From positions 2,923,626 to 2,959,488 of the forward strand of contig NZ_LR698973.1 of NCBI RefSeq assembly GCF_902381825.1: DNA of 35,863 bases, written 5' to 3'. Position 1 is the stretch's first letter. Each line of letters opens with the position of its first letter. This DNA comes from Pseudocoprococcus catus. Lineage in GTDB: Bacteria; Bacillota; Clostridia; Lachnospirales; Lachnospiraceae. The notes under the pieces are model-generated. The model saw nothing but the letters and a program-made list of their open reading frames with translations. It made no database searches and had not been told where the DNA came from. Positions 1-8,399 of this stretch are shown piece after piece. Made by a program: the position numbers and the translations under genes.

Positions 1-35
1 CAAATAATATATAATTTAGATAGAGGCGGTAGATT

Positions 36-1622
36 ATGGCTTATCAGGCATTGTATCGTAAGTGGCGTCCATCGAATTTTGACGAAGTCAGAGGACAGGA
101 TCATATCGTTACAACATTGAAAAATCAAATAGAGATGAATCGTATCGGACATGCCTATCTGTTTTGCGGTACAAGAGGAACCGGTAAGACGTCCATTGCC
201 AAGATTTTTGCAAAGGCAGTGAATTGTGAACACCCTGTGAATGGCAGCCCATGCAATGAATGTGCCATGTGCCGTGCGGTCAATGAGCAGCGTTCTATGA
301 ACGTAATCGAGATTGATGCGGCTTCCAACAACGGTGTCGACAATATCCGTGAGATTCGAGAGGAAGTGGCTTATTCTCCTTCAGAAGGCAAGTATAAGGT
401 TTATATCATCGATGAGGTGCATATGCTCTCCATTGGTGCTTTTAACGCACTTTTGAAGACATTGGAAGAACCGCCGTCATATGTTATTTTTATTCTGGCA
501 ACGACGGAAGCACACAAGATTCCGATTACCATTCTTTCAAGATGTCAGCGATATGATTTCAGACGTATTTCCACAGGAACCATCGCCGGACGATTGAGGG
601 AACTGGCTGATGCGGAAGGCATTGATGCAGAAGATGCAGCGCTGGCTTATGTTGCCAGAATGGCGGATGGCTCCATGCGAGATGCTTTGAGCCTTTTGGA
701 TCAGTGCAACGCATTTTATATTGGACAGAAACTGAAGTATGAGAATGTGCTGGATGTCCTTGGCGCAGTGGACACCTCTGTTTTCGGCAGTCTTTTGAAG
801 AGCATCTGCAGTCAGGATGTTTCAGGGGTTATTCATCTGATAGATGAGATCGTTATGCAGGGACGGGATCTGACGCAGTTTGTTGTCGATTTTACATGGT
901 ATCTGAGAAATCTTCTGATGGTGCAGAGCTCCGGTGATCTGACAGATCTGGTGGAAGCCTCTGCGGAACAGCTGGAAGTGATGCGTCAGGAGGCATCAGG
1001 TATTGATGCGTCGGTACTGATGCGGTATATTCGTATTTTTTCGGATCTTTCAGGGCAGGTGCGTTATTCTACCCAGAAACGTGTCCTTGTGGAGGTGGCA
1101 TTGATCAAACTCTGTCATCCGGCCATGGAGCGGAATCTGGATGCAGTTCTGAACCGGTTGGCTATTCTTGAACAGAAAGTAGCGAAGGGGGTTGTGGTGT
1201 CTTCACAGTCCTCGGGCGGCGGTGCAGCCGGAGGAGATGCCGATGGCATAAGCGGTCTGCAGTCTGGGAATGGGGTACAGGTGCAGCCGGAACAGAAGGC
1301 AGTCTCGGAAGATCTTCGGATGATTATCGATCGTTGGAAGCAGGTGACCGGTGATCTGACACCGAGTATGGCAGTGATGCTCAGAGGGGCTGTCATTTCA
1401 GAAGGGCCGGACAATCAGCTGATCATTGCGCTGGCGGATGATATGCGATATGGTTATTTCGCGGAAGAGAGTCATCGTCAGGCTATGGAGAATGCCCTCA
1501 GTGAGCGTGTTGGTAAGCTGGTGAAGGTGAATGCAGTACCTTTGAATAAGACCGAGAATGCCAGTCAGTTTATTGATCCGGTACAGGCATTTCAGGGAAT
1601 TGACATTGTTTATGAGGATTAG
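36..1622 (+). CDS. dnaX: DNA polymerase III subunit gamma/tau
   Basis: Clamp-loader ATPase of the replicative DNA polymerase III holoenzyme; it loads the beta sliding clamp in the cytoplasm. The 528-residue product starts with the family-typical MAYQALYRKWRP. It has a Walker A GTRGTGKTS at about residues 45-53, a four-Cys zinc module (C64, C73, C76, C79), an IIDEVHMLS Walker B region near 125-133 and a sensor-like ATTEAHKIP. The C-terminal tau part is short. A GAGGCGG ribosome site lies 6 bases before the ATG and a TATAAT-like box at 10-15. The genes behind it, ybaB and recR, form the cluster usual in Firmicutes. I see no obvious programmed frameshift site. Confidence 0.97.
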   Translation: MAYQALYRKWRPSNFDEVRGQDHIVTTLKNQIEMNRIGHAYLFCGTRGTGKTSIAKIFAKAVNCEHPVNGSPCNECAMCRAVNEQRSMNVIEIDAASNNGVDNIREIREEVAYSPSEGKYKVYIIDEVHMLSIGAFNALLKTLEEPPSYVIFILATTEAHKIPITILSRCQRYDFRRISTGTIAGRLRELADAEGIDAEDAALAYVARMADGSMRDALSLLDQCNAFYIGQKLKYENVLDVLGAVDTSVFGSLLKSICSQDVSGVIHLIDEIVMQGRDLTQFVVDFTWYLRNLLMVQSSGDLTDLVEASAEQLEVMRQEASGIDASVLMRYIRIFSDLSGQVRYSTQKRVLVEVALIKLCHPAMERNLDAVLNRLAILEQKVAKGVVVSSQSSGGGAAGGDADGISGLQSGNGVQVQPEQKAVSEDLRMIIDRWKQVTGDLTPSMAVMLRGAVISEGPDNQLIIALADDMRYGYFAEESHRQAMENALSERVGKLVKVNAVPLNKTENASQFIDPVQAFQGIDIVYED

Positions 1623-1712
1623 TATGGCGTAATTCGGTTGTTTGTGAGATAATCGGAGAGAGTGCTGATTCATTCATATAAATAGTAGTAACTTATAACA
1701 GGAGGAAGAACA

Positions 1713-2057
1713 ATGGCTAAAAGAGGCGGTTTCCCAGGTGGTATGCCTGGTAATATGAACAATTTAATGAAGCAGGCGCAGAGAATGCAGCGTCAGATGG
1801 AAGAGGCTCAGAAAGAGCTGGAAGAGAAGGAAGTTGAAGCAGCGGCAGGCGGCGGTGCTGTTAAGGTAAAGGTTTCCGGCAAGAAGGAAATTGTTGCTGT
1901 AACAATTGACCCTGAAGTGGTTGATCCGGAAGATGTAGAAATGCTGGAAGATTTAATCATGGCAGCAGCCAACGAAGCCCTTCGTAAGATGGATGAAGTA
2001 TCTCAGTCATCAATGGCGAAGATTACAGGCGGCCTTGGCGGAGGCTTTGGATTTTAA
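1713..2057 (+). CDS. ybaB: YbaB/EbfC nucleoid-associated protein
   Basis: Small DNA-binding protein of the YbaB/EbfC family, thought to coat and organise the nucleoid as a dimer. The 114-residue product has the family layout: a Gly/Met-rich start ([21 protein letters not shown]), an acidic coiled helix ([13 protein letters not shown]), the [21 protein letters not shown] core and a Gly-rich tail. A GGAGGAA ribosome site precedes the ATG. It sits 90 bases after dnaX, and its stop codon shares a base with the recR start, so it is probably translationally coupled to recR. Confidence 0.95.
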   Translation: MAKRGGFPGGMPGNMNNLMKQAQRMQRQMEEAQKELEEKEVEAAAGGGAVKVKVSGKKEIVAVTIDPEVVDPEDVEMLEDLIMAAANEALRKMDEVSQSSMAKITGGLGGGFGF

Positions 2058-2653
2058 TGGATGCTTACAGCAATCAGATTAACAAGCTGATTGAAGAATT
2101 ATCGAAACTGCCGGGAATCGGTGCCAAATCCGCACAGCGACTGGCGTTTCACATTATTAATATGCCAAAGGATCAGGTGCAGAACCTGGCAGGAACCATT
2201 GTTTCAGCCAGAGAGAAGATTCGCTACTGCAGCTGCTGTTGGAATCTGACAGACAGTGAACTGTGTCCGATTTGTGCTAATCCGAAGCGGGATCATCATG
2301 TCATTATGGTTGTTGAGACTCCGAGGGATCTGGCAGCTTATGAGAAGACGCAGAAGTATGAAGGTGTCTACCATGTCCTGCATGGGGCTATCTCGCCGAT
2401 GCTTGGCATCGGTCCGTCGGATATTCGTCTGAAGGAATTGATGACAAGACTTCAGGGAGATGTGACGGAAGTGATCATTGCGACCAATTCCACCCTTGAA
2501 GGTGAGACAACAGCGATGTATATCAGCAAATTGATCAAGCCGACGGGCATCAAGGTGACAAGGATCGCCAGCGGTGTGCCGGTAGGCGGAGATTTGGAGT
2601 ATATCGATGAGGTGACGCTGCTGAGAGCCCTTGAGGGAAGAACTGAACTATAA
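2057..2653 (+). CDS. recR: Recombination mediator RecR
   Basis: RecR works with RecF/RecO to load RecA on gapped DNA. At 198 residues it has normal family length. Visible parts in order are a helix-hairpin-helix ([15 protein letters not shown], about 17-31), a four-Cys zinc finger (YCSCC...LCPIC, about 57-74) and a Toprim domain ([15 protein letters not shown] onward) with the conserved C-terminal [16 protein letters not shown]. The start overlaps the ybaB stop (TAATG). A strong terminator follows directly. Confidence 0.97.
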   Translation: MDAYSNQINKLIEELSKLPGIGAKSAQRLAFHIINMPKDQVQNLAGTIVSAREKIRYCSCCWNLTDSELCPICANPKRDHHVIMVVETPRDLAAYEKTQKYEGVYHVLHGAISPMLGIGPSDIRLKELMTRLQGDVTEVIIATNSTLEGETTAMYISKLIKPTGIKVTRIASGVPVGGDLEYIDEVTLLRALEGRTEL

Positions 2654-2656
2654 GAT

Positions 2657-2704
2657 AAGCCAATAATTTTTATCTGGGAAGGATAAGAATTATTGGCTTT
2701 TTTC
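2657..2704 (+). terminator. Terminator after recR
   Basis: An 18-base arm reading AAGCCAATAATTTTTATC pairs with its near-complement at 2682-2699 across a 7-base loop, and is followed by a T run. This is a classic intrinsic terminator ending the dnaX-ybaB-recR unit. Confidence 0.9.
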
Positions 2705-2771
2705 GACATTAAAAATAATTTATTCGACTACACGTTGTGACAAACTTTTTAAGAGAATCGATTTATAATAG

Positions 2772-2799
2772 TTGCACCACCGGTGAGTTTTGATATAAT
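2772..2799 (+). promoter_or_regulatory. Promoter for Rpn-like copy 1
   Basis: TTGCAC, a 16-base spacer, then TATAAT with a TGA extension (extended -10). It lies just after the recR terminator and 22 bases before the preferred ATG at 2822. It overlaps the upstream GTG at 2783, which argues against that GTG as the start. Confidence 0.6.
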
Positions 2800-2821
2800 T
2801 AAAGGAGATTCTATTGATATA

Positions 2822-3745
2822 ATGTGTATGCAGGATAATACGAATTATAACCGTAATTATAAGGACAGTCTTTTCAGATTTATTTTCAATAATAAAGAGG
2901 CGGCACTTTCGCTTTATAATGCCGTCAATGACAGTGATTATCAGGATGCAGATGCGATTGAATTTTATACGATGAGTGATTTCCTGTACATGGGGATGAA
3001 GAATGACCTTTCTTTTCTCATTGATTGGAATTTGAATATATTCGAGCATCAGAGTACCTATAATCCGAATATGCCGCTGCGTGGTTTTATTTACACGGGC
3101 TCGGCTTTTAAGAAATATATTGAAAAGAATCATCTGGATATGTATGCCAGTAAGCAGTTGACGATTCCCGTTCCTCGTTATTATGTCTTTTATAATGGTC
3201 TGAGGAAGTCTGAGGACGAAATAATTCTTCGGTTAACAGACAGTATGGCAGGTACAGATGTTGTTGGAAAATCTTCTGCAGAATTTACGGCCCATATGGT
3301 AAATATTAACGCTGGACACAGCACAAAGATGATTAAGCGTTGCCCATTGCTTCATCAGTATTCACTGTTTGTGGCGGTTTTGCGTGAAAATATTGCGGAG
3401 GGTTTGCCGCTTAATGATGCTATTGAGTCAACAGTTACGGATTGTATAAATCAGGGTGTCCTTGCAGAGCTTTTACGTGCACACAGAGCGGAGGTTACCA
3501 ATATGTTATTTAAAGAATATGATAGTGCCGCACATATTGCTTCGGAAAAGGAAATTAGTTATGAAGAAGGAGTTCAAAAGGGACGTCTTATTGAACAGGA
3601 AATGACACAACGTGAAAAGAAGCGTGCGGATAAATTGCTTAATGCATTGGTTCTGGCTTATCATGACCAAGGAAAATCTATAGAAGAAATTGCGGCTCTT
3701 TGTGAAGTGGCTAAGAGTGATGTTGAAAATATGTTAGGAAAATAA
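2822..3745 (+). CDS. Rpn-like PD-(D/E)XK nuclease, copy 1
   Basis: Member of the PD-(D/E)XK nuclease-related families annotated as Rpn recombination-promoting nuclease or putative transposase; related E. coli Rpn proteins are DNA endonucleases that stimulate RecA-independent recombination. From the ATG at 2822 it has 307 residues. The NYKDSLFRFIF start is family-typical, and the catalytic-like segment NDLSFLID then EHQST (D68, E75, Q77) is followed by NMPLR. The C-terminus is a helix-turn-helix-like tail (SIEEIAALCEVAKSDVENML). The start is chosen because AAAGGAG lies 14-15 bases upstream and the alternative GTG at 2783 overlaps the promoter; ATG 2828 is also possible. Two diverged relatives lie near 27 and 33 kb. 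Substrate and role are not visible here. Confidence 0.85.
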   Translation: MCMQDNTNYNRNYKDSLFRFIFNNKEAALSLYNAVNDSDYQDADAIEFYTMSDFLYMGMKNDLSFLIDWNLNIFEHQSTYNPNMPLRGFIYTGSAFKKYIEKNHLDMYASKQLTIPVPRYYVFYNGLRKSEDEIILRLTDSMAGTDVVGKSSAEFTAHMVNINAGHSTKMIKRCPLLHQYSLFVAVLRENIAEGLPLNDAIESTVTDCINQGVLAELLRAHRAEVTNMLFKEYDSAAHIASEKEISYEEGVQKGRLIEQEMTQREKKRADKLLNALVLAYHDQGKSIEEIAALCEVAKSDVENMLGK

Positions 3746-3747
3746 AG

Positions 3748-3813
3748 AAAAAATCTCCGACAAACTTCTGGTATGAAATGAGCTATTCTCGCGAAGGTTT
3801 GTCGGAGATTTTT
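3748..3813. terminator. Bidirectional terminator between Rpn copy 1 and yyaC
   Basis: AAAAAATCTCCGACAAACTT pairs with AAGGTTTGTCGGAGATTTTT around a 26-base loop. A on one side and T on the other let it serve both converging genes. Confidence 0.88.
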
Positions 3814-3821
3814 CATTGCCG

Positions 3822-4364
3822 TTAAAAGAGTGCCGGACGGTGGGAAATAGCGGCCTCATTCTGCAATGACAAAATGGCGTATGTGAGTGGATAACAAAAC
3901 GCTGGCAGGAGTGTGCGGGCAGAGGGATGGGTGAGATTGTCAAAGACACCTGTTATATGGAGCTGACCAACGGGCGGCAGCTGTCTGCGAAGGGCTGAAC
4001 CGGGGAAGAGTGCCCCTTCTGTCAGCGTGAGATGACCGCTTTGCGCCGGATTTCCGATGGCGGCATCTATGGCGATGAGGCAGTATTTTTTTTCAACTGT
4101 TTTTAATAACGGCATGTTATGGGGCAATGTCAGGGCATTCAGCGGCCATTCCATTGTCCCATAAACATTTGGAAGCCCGTGTCTGGTAAGGATGGTCCCT
4201 ATCAATGGCCCGAGGCTGTCGCCGGGAACGTTGGCAGATCCGATGCAGGCAAAGGCCAGTGGCTTTCCCCGAGAGTTGACACGGTTAAGTAAATATCGCA
4301 GATTTCGACTGAAAATATCAGCAGCGTCAGGCTGTGCGCTGTTGATCCATATAGATGAATACAT
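3822..4364 (-). CDS. yyaC: YyaC/DUF1256 spore protein
   Basis: The 180-residue protein carries the YyaC (DUF1256) hallmark ACIGSANVPGDSLGPLIGT near residues 39-57 and IDAAIGN near 99-105. The family resembles the germination protease GPR and is sporulation-associated, so this is evidence that the organism forms spores. Its precise biochemical role is unknown. It is divergent from the LysM gene and convergent with Rpn copy 1, sharing the terminator at 3748-3813. An AAAGGAT ribosome site precedes the ATG. No sporulation sigma promoter could be assigned confidently. Confidence 0.9.
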   Translation of the reverse strand: MYSSIWINSAQPDAADIFSRNLRYLLNRVNSRGKPLAFACIGSANVPGDSLGPLIGTILTRHGLPNVYGTMEWPLNALTLPHNMPLLKTVEKKYCLIAIDAAIGNPAQSGHLTLTEGALFPGSALRRQLPPVGQLHITGVFDNLTHPSARTLLPAFCYPLTYAILSLQNEAAISHRPALF

Positions 4365-4493
4365 GGGAAAAATCCTTTTTTTATCTTGATTAAAAGGAGT
4401 TTTTCCTTTTTTTTATATTTTATACCGGAGATGAAGAAACGACATAGGATTAACAGTATTGTCTATCATTTGTGAGCGGCAAGACGACAGCCT

Positions 4494-4521
4494 TTGATAA
4501 AAAATCACATCTGCTTATGCT
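4494..4521 (+). promoter_or_regulatory. Possible promoter for the MPN-LysM gene
   Basis: TTGATA, 16 bases, TATGCT, placed 30 bases before the ATG at 4551. Only a moderate match to the consensus. The rest of the 4365-4550 gap is AT-rich and holds a small T-tailed hairpin at 4391-4413. Confidence 0.4.
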
Positions 4522-4550
4522 AACATAGGGAAGTGAAAAGGAGGCACAGC

Positions 4551-5720
4551 ATGGTTGAGATTAAGAGCGAGGAAAATAATACTGTTCAATTGCCGAATAA
4601 TATTCGTCAGGTAGGTACACCCGGGGAAAAAATAAAAATATATATAGAAGATTATGTGATGACGTATCTGAATCAGATGACGGGAGAGAAGCCTGCTCTT
4701 CAAAAAGCAGCACTTCTTCTTGGTGAAAAGGTCAAAAAGGAGAGTACGGATATTTACTTTATCAGTGCGGCAGTTGCTGTAGTGCCGATGGAGTGGAAAG
4801 AGGATCGGTTCAAATTATCATCGGATGAATGGACAGCCTTGTATGACAAAATCAATCATTATTTTAAAAACAGGCATATACTGGGGTGGTTTTTGTCGAG
4901 ACCGGGGCAGGCTGCAGCTGCGGACGGAGAAATAGAGAAAATACACAGTGATAATTTTAAAGATAAAGGACCAATTTTTTATACGGCTGATCCATTAGAT
5001 CGGGAGGATGCCTTTTATCTTTATGAAAACGGACATTTATTCAGACAGCATGGCTATTACATTTACTATGACAGAAATGAAGCGATGCAGAATTATATGA
5101 TTGAGATCAGACAGGAAAACCAGGAGATGCGTGAAGGAACGCCGGGATTTCAAAATAGACTCTATGAGAAAAAAACAGATCATCATATACGACGGGAAGC
5201 GGTGAGCGGAAAAAACAGAAACAGGAATATGAAATGGATACCGCAGGCGGCTGTGCTGGTGCTGATTCTTGTGGCCATCGGTATAAGGCGCAATATGCCC
5301 GGCGGCATTTTGCCGGTTGTGCAAAACCGGGTTGCTCAGGAGACACAGATAGAAACCGCAGCGGCAAATAATGCCGAACATTTTGATATTGTGGAAAGTA
5401 TTGTGCAGCAGGCGGAGCAGTCAGCAGCAGAAAAAGATATCCGGGATACTGAGGATGCGGATCAGACTGGTACAGCAGAATCTTCGGAAGAAAATCAATC
5501 AGAGGAGCAGGCTGATGCAGCAGAGACAACAGTTTCGTCAACAGGGACGGCGACTGCAGGAAAAGTCTATCAGCAGTATACCGTCAAAGAGGGGGATACA
5601 TTACTGAAAATAAGCCGGAATTATTATCAGGACGCAGAGCATGTGAAGGCCATTATCCAGCTGAATCAGATTGAGAATCCTGATTATATTTATCCGGGAA
5701 TGGTTCTTAAACTGCCGTAA
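4551..5720 (+). CDS. MPN(JAMM)-like/TM/LysM fusion protein
   Basis: The 389-residue product has three parts. Residues 27-195 look like an MPN/JAMM fold: KAALLLGE, then ILGWFLSRPG (110-119) where active enzymes have GWYHSHPG, then a TADP strand. Both metal-binding His are replaced (Leu115, Arg117), so it should be catalytically dead. A basic stretch and one membrane span (229-246) follow, then an acidic Glu/Ala/Gln-rich linker and a C-terminal LysM domain (341-389: YTVKEGDTLLKI...YIYPGMVLKLP). Topology should place the MPN-like part inside and LysM outside, on peptidoglycan. ATG 4551 is chosen because AGGAGG ends 6 bases upstream; a GTG at 4533 sits upstream of the site itself. DUF5711 and CvpA-like genes follow. 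The domain match is by eye. Confidence 0.75.
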   Translation: MVEIKSEENNTVQLPNNIRQVGTPGEKIKIYIEDYVMTYLNQMTGEKPALQKAALLLGEKVKKESTDIYFISAAVAVVPMEWKEDRFKLSSDEWTALYDKINHYFKNRHILGWFLSRPGQAAAADGEIEKIHSDNFKDKGPIFYTADPLDREDAFYLYENGHLFRQHGYYIYYDRNEAMQNYMIEIRQENQEMREGTPGFQNRLYEKKTDHHIRREAVSGKNRNRNMKWIPQAAVLVLILVAIGIRRNMPGGILPVVQNRVAQETQIETAAANNAEHFDIVESIVQQAEQSAAEKDIRDTEDADQTGTAESSEENQSEEQADAAETTVSSTGTATAGKVYQQYTVKEGDTLLKISRNYYQDAEHVKAIIQLNQIENPDYIYPGMVLKLP

Positions 5721-5775
5721 ATTGGGACTGAATTGCTGTGTCCCTGCAGGGCTTTTCCGGAGTATGGTAAAAAGG

Positions 5776-5804
5776 TTGACGGCCAAAGGATTTTTCACTA
5801 TACT
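5776..5804 (+). promoter_or_regulatory. Promoter for the DUF5711 gene
   Basis: TTGACG, a 17-base spacer, TATACT; predicted transcription start about 5811, just before the GGAGGA ribosome site. It suggests transcription separate from the upstream LysM gene. Confidence 0.75.
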
Positions 5805-5827
5805 GAATGTATTATCGGAGGAGTAAA

Positions 5828-6958
5828 ATGGAACAGCAAAATAAAGAAAAACGAAAGTTAAAGATGAACCGGATGCAATGGACGATTGCGGCAGGGGTGT
5901 TGATTCTTGCTGTTGTTCTGGTCTATGCATTGGTGAAGAACAATAAAGTGGCGTCTTCCTATGAGGTTGTGACATCGATGTCCCGGGGAGACGATACGTC
6001 TGTTTACTATTGTATGATGCGTAAGGGCATGGTCAAGTACAGTAAAGACGGTGTTGCAATGACCAATAAGAGCGGTACAGTCCTCTGGAATCAGACTTAT
6101 GAGATGGCATCACCGACGATGACGTCAGCCGGAGATTATGTGGCAGTTGGAGATATTGGGGCCAACACAATCTATATATTTAATGAATATGGGCAGCTGG
6201 GGCGTGTGTCCACCGATGTACCGATTCAGGAAATACAGATTTCAGAGCAGGGTGTCGTTGCAGCGGTACTTTCAGATACATCCAGCAACTATATCAATTT
6301 ATATGACAAACAGGGAAACAGCCTGGGAAGTATCAAGGCTTCACTTGAGAATACGGGGTATCCGCTGGCAATCGCCCTTTCACCTGATGCGTCGAAGCTT
6401 GCAGTCAGTTATCTGATCGTGAAAAGCGGAAGTATGCAGTCAAGAATTGTGTCCTATGATTTTTCAGATGTGGAGGGCGACCATCTGCGGGATACGCAGG
6501 AACTGGAAGGATTATATCCAAAGGCAGCGTTTCTTGACAGCCGAAAAGTGGTTCTGTTCGGGGAGAAAGGATTCGTGCTTTATCAGGCAGACAGCAAAAA
6601 GATAGAGACGCAGGAGAACTTTGAAAGTGAGATCAACAGTGTTTTCTGTACGAATCAGAAGTTAGGTTTTATCTTTAAGAATGAAGATGACAACGGCAAA
6701 TACCGTATGGAAATTTATAATAAAGCAGGCAAAAAGAGCAGTACGTACTATTTTGACCTGGATTACAGTGGAATGACGGCAGATGATGATGAGGTGATTC
6801 TGTATAATGATGAAGAAATGCTGATTTATCAGATGGGCGGCAGAGTTCGCTTCAGAGGGACATTCAATACAGCGGTGACAGGCGTCATGCCGTCATGGGA
6901 GGATGGATTGTACTGGCTGATTGATGATCAATCACTGAGAGAAATACGTATAAGATAA
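5828..6958 (+). CDS. DUF5711 membrane-anchored beta-propeller-like protein
   Basis: The 376-residue product has a short basic N-terminus, one membrane span (about residues 18-36, WTIAAGVLILAVVLVYAL) and a long extracytoplasmic part of repeated beta blades (IYIFNEYGQLGRVS, INLYDKQGNSLGSI, MEIYNKAGKKSSTYYF, LIYQMGGRVRFRG), like a WD40/PQQ propeller. This matches the uncharacterised DUF5711 family of Clostridia. ATG 5828 is chosen for the GGAGGAG site 5 bases upstream; an in-frame ATG at 5807 lies upstream of the predicted transcription start. It is followed after 55 bases by the CvpA-like gene. Function unknown; a sensor or scaffold in the envelope is a guess. Confidence 0.8.
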   Translation: MEQQNKEKRKLKMNRMQWTIAAGVLILAVVLVYALVKNNKVASSYEVVTSMSRGDDTSVYYCMMRKGMVKYSKDGVAMTNKSGTVLWNQTYEMASPTMTSAGDYVAVGDIGANTIYIFNEYGQLGRVSTDVPIQEIQISEQGVVAAVLSDTSSNYINLYDKQGNSLGSIKASLENTGYPLAIALSPDASKLAVSYLIVKSGSMQSRIVSYDFSDVEGDHLRDTQELEGLYPKAAFLDSRKVVLFGEKGFVLYQADSKKIETQENFESEINSVFCTNQKLGFIFKNEDDNGKYRMEIYNKAGKKSSTYYFDLDYSGMTADDDEVILYNDEEMLIYQMGGRVRFRGTFNTAVTGVMPSWEDGLYWLIDDQSLREIRIR

Positions 6959-7013
6959 GTATACGAGGGAAATACGTACATAGGATAAGTATTTTTTGAT
7001 TGAAGGAGACAGA

Positions 7014-7706
7014 ATGAATATATTATCATGGGCGGCGTTGGCAGTGCTGGTATATTATGCCTTTAAAGGCTGGCGCCGTGGTTTGATCATGACAGTTTTT
7101 TCGATGTTTGCCACAGTGATCGCCATTGCGTTGGCGGCACAGCTGTCACCGCAGCTGAGTCAGAACTGGCAGAATACCGCGTATTTTGATGCGGTCAGTC
7201 AGCGGGTGGAAGCATCACTTTTTAAGAATCAGGATGAACAGGAAGATACAGACAAGGAGCATATGATTGATCGTCTGCCATTGCCGGATATTGTGCAGCA
7301 GGCATTGGCAAACAGCGATGATACACAGAAGGATGTTCTGGGGATTTCCGCATTCAAGGCCTACATAGCCAATTATGCGACAGAGCTCATTTTCAATGCG
7401 TTGTCTTTTGTATTGGTATTTTTTGCAGTATCTGTCATTATGAAGATTATTATCAGGTGTCTGAATCTTCTGAGCAGACTTCCGGTGATCCATACCATGA
7501 ACAAAATGGGTGGACTGTTTGTCGGCTTATTAAAAGGCATGATTATTCTTTGGATTCTCTGTATTATTATTACTATATTAAGCGGTACGGAACTGGGCGG
7601 TTATTTGTTTGCGCAGATTAATGAAAGCCTGTTCCTGAGGTATATTTATGATCATAACTACATTATGATGTTTATTAACGGTTTCAAAGACATTTTGTGG
7701 GGCTGA
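7014..7706 (+). CDS. CvpA family membrane protein
   Basis: The 230-residue protein fits the CvpA (colicin V production) family: an N-terminal span followed by GWRRGLIMTVFSM, a second hydrophobic segment, a long soluble loop, then two more spans (about 125-146 and 167-190) including the GLLKGMIILWILC signature. CvpA proteins are inner-membrane proteins of uncertain function linked to envelope homeostasis. The AAGGAGA site supports ATG 7014 over an upstream TTG at 6996. It closes the envelope gene group and is followed by a terminator. Confidence 0.8.
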   Translation: MNILSWAALAVLVYYAFKGWRRGLIMTVFSMFATVIAIALAAQLSPQLSQNWQNTAYFDAVSQRVEASLFKNQDEQEDTDKEHMIDRLPLPDIVQQALANSDDTQKDVLGISAFKAYIANYATELIFNALSFVLVFFAVSVIMKIIIRCLNLLSRLPVIHTMNKMGGLFVGLLKGMIILWILCIIITILSGTELGGYLFAQINESLFLRYIYDHNYIMMFINGFKDILWG

Positions 7707-7727
7707 TAACAGTGAAAACAAAACTGG

Positions 7728-7766
7728 GGCCGGGGCGTATTTTGTTTCGTACGCTCCGGCCTTTTA
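7728..7766 (+). terminator. Terminator after the CvpA-like gene
   Basis: GGCCGGGGCGTA pairs with TACGCTCCGGCC (one wobble) over a 10-base loop, followed by TTTT. Confidence 0.85.
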
Positions 7767-7883
7767 ATGTGAAAGATGGTTGCATATTTCACAATAGTTA
7801 TTTCCAGGATTCATTTTCGAGAGGGGTGGAATTTAACTTTGCAATTGAGGAAAAGGAAAAATTAAAAAACTTAAAAATAGGTG

Positions 7884-7912
7884 TTGACAGATGTTGGAAG
7901 AGATGGTATGAT
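7884..7912 (+). promoter_or_regulatory. Upstream promoter P1 of tRNA-Trp
   Basis: Consensus TTGACA, 17 bases, TATGAT. First of two strong tandem promoters before the tRNA. Confidence 0.75.
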
Positions 7913-7998
7913 ATACAAGCTGTCAGCGAGAATAACGCGAAACAGTACAGATTCATAAGCAGTTTGAAAATAACTTATTAGAAAAATTAAAAAAGTTG

Positions 7999-8027
7999 TT
8001 GACAAACACTTAGACATCTGGTAGAAT
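7999..8027 (+). promoter_or_regulatory. Downstream promoter P2 of tRNA-Trp
   Basis: TTGACA, 17 bases, TAGAAT, about 53 bases before the mature tRNA 5' end. Confidence 0.8.
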
Positions 8028-8079
8028 AAACAAGTCGCTTGGTGAGCGATACATGATTAAAAATTTAAATAGTTATATA

Positions 8080-8149
8080 GGGGTATAGTTTAATGGTAGA
8101 GTATCGGTCTCCAAAACCGCTGGTCCGGGTTCGAATCCTGGTACCCCTG
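8080..8149 (+). tRNA. tRNA-Trp (CCA)
   Basis: Acceptor AGGGGTA pairs with TACCCCT, discriminator G, a D arm with GGTAGAG, an anticodon loop CTCCAAA giving CCA, and a T arm GGTTCGAATCC. The 3' CCA is not encoded. It sits alone between two tandem promoters and a terminator. Confidence 0.95.
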
Positions 8150-8151
8150 CT

Positions 8152-8182
8152 AAAGCATCTGAGGAATTTCAGATGCTTTTTT
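8152..8182 (+). terminator. Terminator of tRNA-Trp
   Basis: AAAGCATCTGA pairs with TCAGATGCTTT and is followed by a T run. Confidence 0.88.
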
Positions 8183-8183
8183 A

Positions 8184-8314
8184 TGTAATAGGAAATTCCA
8201 ACAGAATTTCCTATTACATTAAAAGGCACTGCGTGCCAGAAAGCACAGTTCGCGGAGAGGAATATATAGCTGTGCTATCCGGGAACGCGCGAAAGTGTGC
8301 GTCAGGCGCACACT
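8184..8314. repeat. Cluster of four hairpins
   Basis: Four consecutive inverted repeats. They are a perfect 15-bp stem with 5-base loop (8184-8218), GGCAC-TGC-GTGCC (8225-8237), AGCACAG...CTGTGCT (8242-8276) and a perfect 8-bp AGTGTGCG...CGCACACT (8294-8314). They fill most of the gap between tRNA-Trp and the peptidase. The arrangement resembles a REP-like intergenic element, but no second copy was found in this window. Confidence 0.6.
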
Positions 8315-8399
8315 TAGGTCTAATAATTTCTATATGAACAACAGAGGGCATGAGGTATATGAATGCACCGATATAAAACGAATAGAGAGGTTTCAGATT

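Noticed and set aside
2783..2821. GTG 2783 as the start of Rpn-like copy 1
   Set aside because: It overlaps the predicted promoter, has no ribosome site, and family similarity begins after ATG 2822.
7697..7981. A 94-codon frame before tRNA-Trp
   Set aside because: It contains the CvpA terminator and a strong tRNA promoter and has no family resemblance.
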